DNA from: Bacteriovorax sp. UBA1852
Lineage (GTDB): Bacteria > Bdellovibrionota > Bacteriovoracia > Bacteriovoracales > Bacteriovoracaceae
Reading direction: 5' to 3'
Assembly: GCA_002338505.1 (NCBI GenBank)
Contig: DDIK01000097.1
Coordinates: 1-8,341, forward strand
Length of the DNA stretch: 8,341 bases
Position numbers and translations under genes: made by a program. Below are positions 5,613 through 8,341 of the stretch, piece after piece. Position 1 is the stretch's first letter. Each line of letters opens with the position of its first letter. The notes beneath the pieces were generated by a model. That model saw only the letters and a program-made list of their open reading frames with translations. It was not told where the DNA came from and did not search any database.

Positions 5613-6728
5613 CTATTTAACAACTTCGTTCATCACATTCGTACCTTTAACAAGATCAAAGTGAGCATTTAAAAAACTCTTTCGCAAAAAGAGATTCATT
5701 GGTGTGCTAAAGAATCGATGAAAGAAGTAGGCCGCGAGAAAGCTGAGTAAGAAAAGAAGAGAAATATATAGAGAATAATGTATCTGATGAGCAAACCTCG
5801 CCATGACGCCGTTTACGATTTGATGAATGAGATATATTTCATATGAAACAACCCCAATACTTGCAAGAGCTTTCATTTCAAATAACTTCTTTAACCAAGA
5901 CTTCTCGATATTGAAGAGGTAAATAATCAAAGACGTAAAAGATAATGAAACGAGAAAGTAATTTAGGGCCCTTTCAAGATGAGATTCATAGCGATGTAAT
6001 CCTATGGAAAGAATACTTAGAAAGAAAACTATAACTCCAAAAAGATGAATATACTTCTTTGCCAATTTATCAACTGAAGACTTACTTAAAATGTAGAGAG
6101 ATCCAAGTAAGATCGCATCTAATCTCAGATGAGTGTAATATTGTAACTTAGCATAGTACTCAGGATCATTTCCAAATGCGCCATAAAGCCTAAGAACAAT
6201 TGAGCTAAAACAAAGCGCAATCATGGCAGTCTTGACGTTCTTCTTGCATATAATAAAAATAAGGAGAAGTAGTAAATAGAATTGTTCTTCAAAACAAAGC
6301 GACCAAAATATACCAAATGCACCGGGTATTTTCTCATCGACAAAGAATCTCACGTAATTATAAGTATAAGTTGGAAACGAAAAAAGAATTGATGATATTT
6401 CACTTAACTTTGTTCCGAGGGATTTAACAAAGAAAGAAAGGAATCCTAAAGTAAATAAAGTTGCATAAAATGGCGGAAATATTCTAGAAGCTCTTTTAAC
6501 AAAGTATTCCTTCGCTTTGCTTTTAAGACTACCTTCCTTACTAAAAGTTGAAAGTAAACTCTTCGTAACGAGGATTCCACTGATCGCAAAGAATAACTCA
6601 ACCCCTAAGTCTCCCCTTTTGCGTATAACCTCAAGCCACTGAGGAAGCTCCATTGGAATATGATGTAAGAGAACCCATAAAATACTTAAGCCTCTGATAC
6701 CATCTAGGAAGCGATAGTAGTTAGTCAT
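5613..6728 (-). CDS. Acyltransferase-3 family membrane O-acyltransferase
   Basis: A 371-residue protein of the acyltransferase-3 family (OafA/NodX/WecH type), integral inner-membrane enzymes that move acyl groups, often acetyl, onto sugars of lipopolysaccharide, capsule or other envelope glycans. Visible family motifs are FLDGIRGLSIL with R12 and the following H22/H23, GDLGVELFFAISG (about 39-51), the K-R-x-x-R-I-x-P-P segment (R79, R82, P85), and FWSLCFEEQFY (141-151) with the invariant Glu at 147. About ten hydrophobic segments follow one another, and the protein stops after the membrane domain, so it lacks the C-terminal SGNH domain some relatives carry. The ATG at 6728 overlaps the upstream stop as ATGA, and AGGAAG lies 5-6 bases before it, so translation is probably coupled to the upstream membrane protein. 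The acceptor substrate cannot be read from the sequence. Confidence 0.92.
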   Translation of the reverse strand: MTNYYRFLDGIRGLSILWVLLHHIPMELPQWLEVIRKRGDLGVELFFAISGILVTKSLLSTFSKEGSLKSKAKEYFVKRASRIFPPFYATLFTLGFLSFFVKSLGTKLSEISSILFSFPTYTYNYVRFFVDEKIPGAFGIFWSLCFEEQFYLLLLLIFIICKKNVKTAMIALCFSSIVLRLYGAFGNDPEYYAKLQYYTHLRLDAILLGSLYILSKSSVDKLAKKYIHLFGVIVFFLSILSIGLHRYESHLERALNYFLVSLSFTSLIIYLFNIEKSWLKKLFEMKALASIGVVSYEIYLIHQIVNGVMARFAHQIHYSLYISLLFLLSFLAAYFFHRFFSTPMNLFLRKSFLNAHFDLVKGTNVMNEVVK

Positions 6729-7432
6729 AAGTCTTCCTGACTTGAATCTTTGAAGAAATGAATAATCAGAGATGTTGAAAAAAGAGAGAAAAGGGCCATC
6801 AATAAAATGATTCCAAGCTTTGCATAATTTGAAATTGAAAAACCGAGTATAAGCTCACTTAGAGATAATTCGATTATTGTCACAATAAAGACAAAGAATA
6901 TAAGAGAGAGGTAAAAGAAGAAATTATTTCTTATAAGGCCTAGAAGCTTCTTAGTTAAAGAAAGATCACTCTGGTAGTGATCAAAGAGAATAGAGATCAT
7001 CGGCAAATAGATAAAAACCAGTAAGAAGAAAACAATATAAAGTCCACATACAATCGTAGCGACGATTGAAGAAAATGAGTAAAGAAGAAAGTATATGAGT
7101 GCACTCGAACTCACAAGGCTCAGAGTTAAGATAAGACTAGTGAAGAGATATTTTGGAACATCCCAAAGTGTTTTTTGAAAGGAAAATTTTTGAGCTGAGA
7201 TGCTCGTAAAATAAAAGTTATAAAAGAAGACCTGAAAAAGTATCGCCAAAACGCCATCACTTACTCCGAGAATAATTTTCTTTTCATCGCTATAGCCAAT
7301 ATCTATAAATGTCTGAATTATTGTTGAGAGTCCGTAAAATACCGTGAAGCTAAGCAAGAGAAATAAGCCCTTCTTACTTGTAAAGAAGACTTGAAAATAG
7401 GTTTTAATATAGTTTTTTAATGAGTAGCTCAA
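6725..7432 (-). CDS. Six-helix membrane protein of unknown function
   Basis: A 235-residue integral membrane protein that I do not recognise. It has six hydrophobic segments, at about residues 20-42, 54-77, 93-118, 119-149, 170-192 and 201-226, joined by short loops, with a charged loop between the fourth and fifth (about 150-168) and an acidic tail. The start is TTG 7432-7430: an in-frame TAA at 7438-7436, the stop of the upstream gene, rules out a start further upstream other than ATT, and there is no internal ATG until well into the protein. The ribosome site is poor (an AGG about 10 bases upstream), so translation likely depends on ribosomes finishing the asparaginase frame. It overlaps the acyltransferase start by 4 bp (ATGA). 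Position between the two suggests an accessory role in the same envelope process, which is inference. Confidence 0.82.
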   Translation of the reverse strand: MSYSLKNYIKTYFQVFFTSKKGLFLLLSFTVFYGLSTIIQTFIDIGYSDEKKIILGVSDGVLAILFQVFFYNFYFTSISAQKFSFQKTLWDVPKYLFTSLILTLSLVSSSALIYFLLYSFSSIVATIVCGLYIVFFLLVFIYLPMISILFDHYQSDLSLTKKLLGLIRNNFFFYLSLIFFVFIVTIIELSLSELILGFSISNYAKLGIILLMALFSLFSTSLIIHFFKDSSQEDL

Positions 7433-7435
7433 AAT

Positions 7436-7963
7436 TTAAGAGCCTATTTCTTCAAAGGTTCTTCGTCCTGGATTCTTGCGAACGCCGGGAACATTGAAGA
7501 CTCGACCGTGGAAGGAGATATAAATACCCGGCTCTAAAATCTTAGAGACGATCAATGATTCAGTGACATTTTGCTGAGCATCACTGCCATTGATCTCCAT
7601 TGGCTTCATCGCACCAGTGAAAACAACTGGGACTTTGATATTAACGATATTATTTAAGCAAAACTCTGCACTTCGGGCCATGGTATCAGTTCCATGAAGG
7701 ACAATGATCGGATGTCCCTTCTCCATTTGTACAGATATTGTTTTAGCAAGCAATGTCCTGTCATATTGAGTAAAATTAAGGGAGTCTTTATTGATTATAT
7801 TAAAAACATGGAGACTTGTGTAAGGAAGGCGGAGATTATCAATAATGTGCTTATTAATAATAGATTCTCTATTACTTAGAGAACCTGAACCTTCATCATA
7901 GGTCTTCTCAATCGTACCACCGGTAGCAATCAGAATAATTTTTTCTTTATTCACAATCTTCAT
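7436..7963 (-). CDS. Single-domain asparaginase-like protein
   Basis: This 175-residue cytoplasmic protein matches the N-terminal domain of type I/II L-asparaginases, which hydrolyse asparagine to aspartate and ammonia. Active-site motifs are preserved: ATGGTIEKTYDE with nucleophile T17 and Y22, VLHGTDTM with T92-D93, TGAMKP (116-121), SDAQQN (127-132) and a lysine at 141 in the position of the catalytic Lys. It ends with GIYISFHGRVF (146-156) and a V-R-K-N segment (161-164), as in the stand-alone single-domain asparaginase-like family, so it is a complete short form and not a broken 330-residue enzyme. Full asparaginases build the active site between subunits with C-terminal domain residues, so activity on asparagine is uncertain. 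The ATG at 7963 has an AGGAG 12 bases upstream, a long spacing. It is first gene of an operon with a membrane protein and an acyltransferase and diverges from htpG. Confidence 0.88.
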   Translation of the reverse strand: MKIVNKEKIILIATGGTIEKTYDEGSGSLSNRESIINKHIIDNLRLPYTSLHVFNIINKDSLNFTQYDRTLLAKTISVQMEKGHPIIVLHGTDTMARSAEFCLNNIVNIKVPVVFTGAMKPMEINGSDAQQNVTESLIVSKILEPGIYISFHGRVFNVPGVRKNPGRRTFEEIGS

Positions 7964-8066
7964 AGGGTTTTTTAACTCCTAAGTGCTAGATTTCCCTCAT
8001 TTTTAAATAACTTAAAATATAGCCTAAAGAATGACTCATTGTACACAAAAGAAAGTCATCTCAAAC

Positions 8067-8094
8067 CTTGACACTCATCCATTTAATCCCATCT
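8067..8094 (+). promoter_or_regulatory. Sigma-32 (RpoH)-type heat-shock promoter of htpG
   Basis: CTTGACA at 8067-8073 and TCCCATCT at 8087-8094 are separated by 13 bases. The E. coli sigma-32 consensus is CTTGAAA, 13-17 bases, CCCCATNT, so the -35 differs at one position and the -10 at one. The upstream TCTC at 8059-8062 also fits the extended consensus. Transcription would start near 8100, giving a leader of about 30 bases. A sigma-70 reading of TTGACA fails because ATCTTG occupies the -10 position. htpG is a classic sigma-32 target. Confidence 0.75.
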
Positions 8095-8115
8095 TGAATA
8101 AAAGTTAATTAAATG

Positions 8116-8121
8116 AAGGAG
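8116..8121 (+). promoter_or_regulatory. Ribosome binding site of htpG
   Basis: AAGGAG lies 8 bases upstream of ATG 8130, an optimal Shine-Dalgarno arrangement that fixes the htpG start. It is the strongest site in the window. Confidence 0.85.
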
Positions 8122-8129
8122 TAAAAACA

Positions 8130-8341
8130 ATGACAACACGCGAAGGCCATATTTCGGTCGATACTAAAGACATTTTTCCAATCATTAAAAAGTGGCTCTA
8201 CTCAGAGCACGATATCTTTTTAAGAGAGCTTATTGCTAATGCAAGTGATGCGATCACAAAGAGAGCAACACTTTCAAGATCCACAGGTCAGGAGCTGCCG
8301 ACAGGAAAAATCAGCGTAAACGTCAATCAAGAAAATAAGAC
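8130..8341 (+). CDS. htpG: Hsp90-family chaperone HtpG, N-terminal part (runs off right edge)
   Basis: The frame opens at ATG 8130 and stays open for 70 codons to the window edge, so only about a tenth of the usual 600-plus residue chaperone is present. It contains the start of the GHKL ATP-binding domain: FPIIKKWLYSEHDIF (16-30) followed by LRELIANASDA (31-41), in which E33 is the catalytic glutamate (E34 in E. coli) and N37 the magnesium/ATP-binding asparagine. The FPIIKKWLYS form, in place of the enterobacterial LYSNKEIF version, belongs to the HtpG type seen in several other bacterial phyla. HtpG is a cytoplasmic homodimeric ATP-dependent chaperone that helps fold and remodel stress-sensitive clients. 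The gene has an ideal Shine-Dalgarno site and a sigma-32-like promoter upstream and is divergent from the asparaginase-like operon. Confidence 0.95.
   Translation, partial: MTTREGHISVDTKDIFPIIKKWLYSEHDIFLRELIANASDAITKRATLSRSTGQELPTGKISVNVNQENK

Larger units (their letters stand above)
7964..8129. other. Divergent promoter region between the asparaginase operon and htpG
   Basis: This 166-bp region carries the heat-shock-type promoter of htpG on the plus strand. For the leftward operon there is an AGGAG ribosome site (7980-7976) and AT-rich sequence with a TATATT on the minus strand near 8020, but no matching -35. The 9-base palindrome ATGACTCAT at 8031-8039 and an AGTCAT at 8054-8059 form a loose inverted pair of unknown meaning. 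Confidence 0.5.

Noticed and set aside
7436..7963. Asparaginase gene truncated to its N-terminal half by a premature stop
   Set aside because: The C-terminal end has the FHGRVF and V-R-K-N signature of the stand-alone single-domain family, and the downstream frame encodes membrane helices, not an asparaginase C-terminal domain.
8031..8059. ATGACTCAT palindrome with a further AGTCAT as an operator between htpG and the asparaginase operon
   Set aside because: The half-sites are short, the spacing of 17 bases is not characteristic of a known repressor, and no CIRCE-like element is present.

Overview
The window is AT-rich DNA from a Gram-negative bacterium. Tight, mostly co-directional gene clusters, several exported lipoproteins with short Bdellovibrio/Bacteriovorax-style lipoboxes (I-A-S-C and L-S-S-C), a single-domain asparaginase-like protein and a DnaK/HtpG-type heat-shock promoter suggest a Bdellovibrionota organism (Bacteriovorax/Halobacteriovorax-like). 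This placement is an inference from gene style; no rRNA or phylogenetic marker is present.

Everything from 1 to 7963 is on the minus strand; only htpG at the right edge is on the plus strand. Read in the direction of transcription (right to left) there are three blocks. Block A (7963 to 5613) is a compact three-gene operon: a single-domain asparaginase-like protein, a six-helix membrane protein starting at a TTG codon 3 bp after the asparaginase stop, and an acyltransferase-3 family membrane enzyme that overlaps its predecessor by an ATGA. Block B (5413 to 3245) is a single gene for a 722-residue lipoprotein made of twelve beta-propeller blades of about 49 residues. It has no Shine-Dalgarno sequence, but a TATAAT hexamer sits exactly where it would start a leaderless mRNA. 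Block C (2949 to the left edge) contains a 616-residue cysteine-rich lipoprotein, a 106-residue secreted basic protein, methylmalonyl-CoA epimerase (mce) and the N-terminal third or more of a rhomboid-like membrane protein, with gaps of only 22, 29 and 2 bp.

The 166-bp divergent region at 7964-8129 drives htpG to the right from a sequence that closely matches the sigma-32 consensus, and presumably the asparaginase operon to the left. The other non-coding stretches are 2950-3244 and 5414-5612; no stretch over 300 bp lacks a gene.

Functionally, two genes are housekeeping (htpG for protein folding, mce for propionate/methylmalonyl-CoA metabolism). The rest encode envelope proteins: two large lipoproteins probably exposed on the cell surface or in the periplasm, a small secreted protein, and integral membrane proteins, one of which likely acylates an envelope glycan or lipid. 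The points most worth a second look are the probable leaderless lipoprotein mRNA, the G8 tract inside that same gene (possible phase variation), the cysteine-module lipoprotein, and the asparaginase/membrane/acyltransferase operon. I see no mobile element, CRISPR array, tRNA or rRNA.
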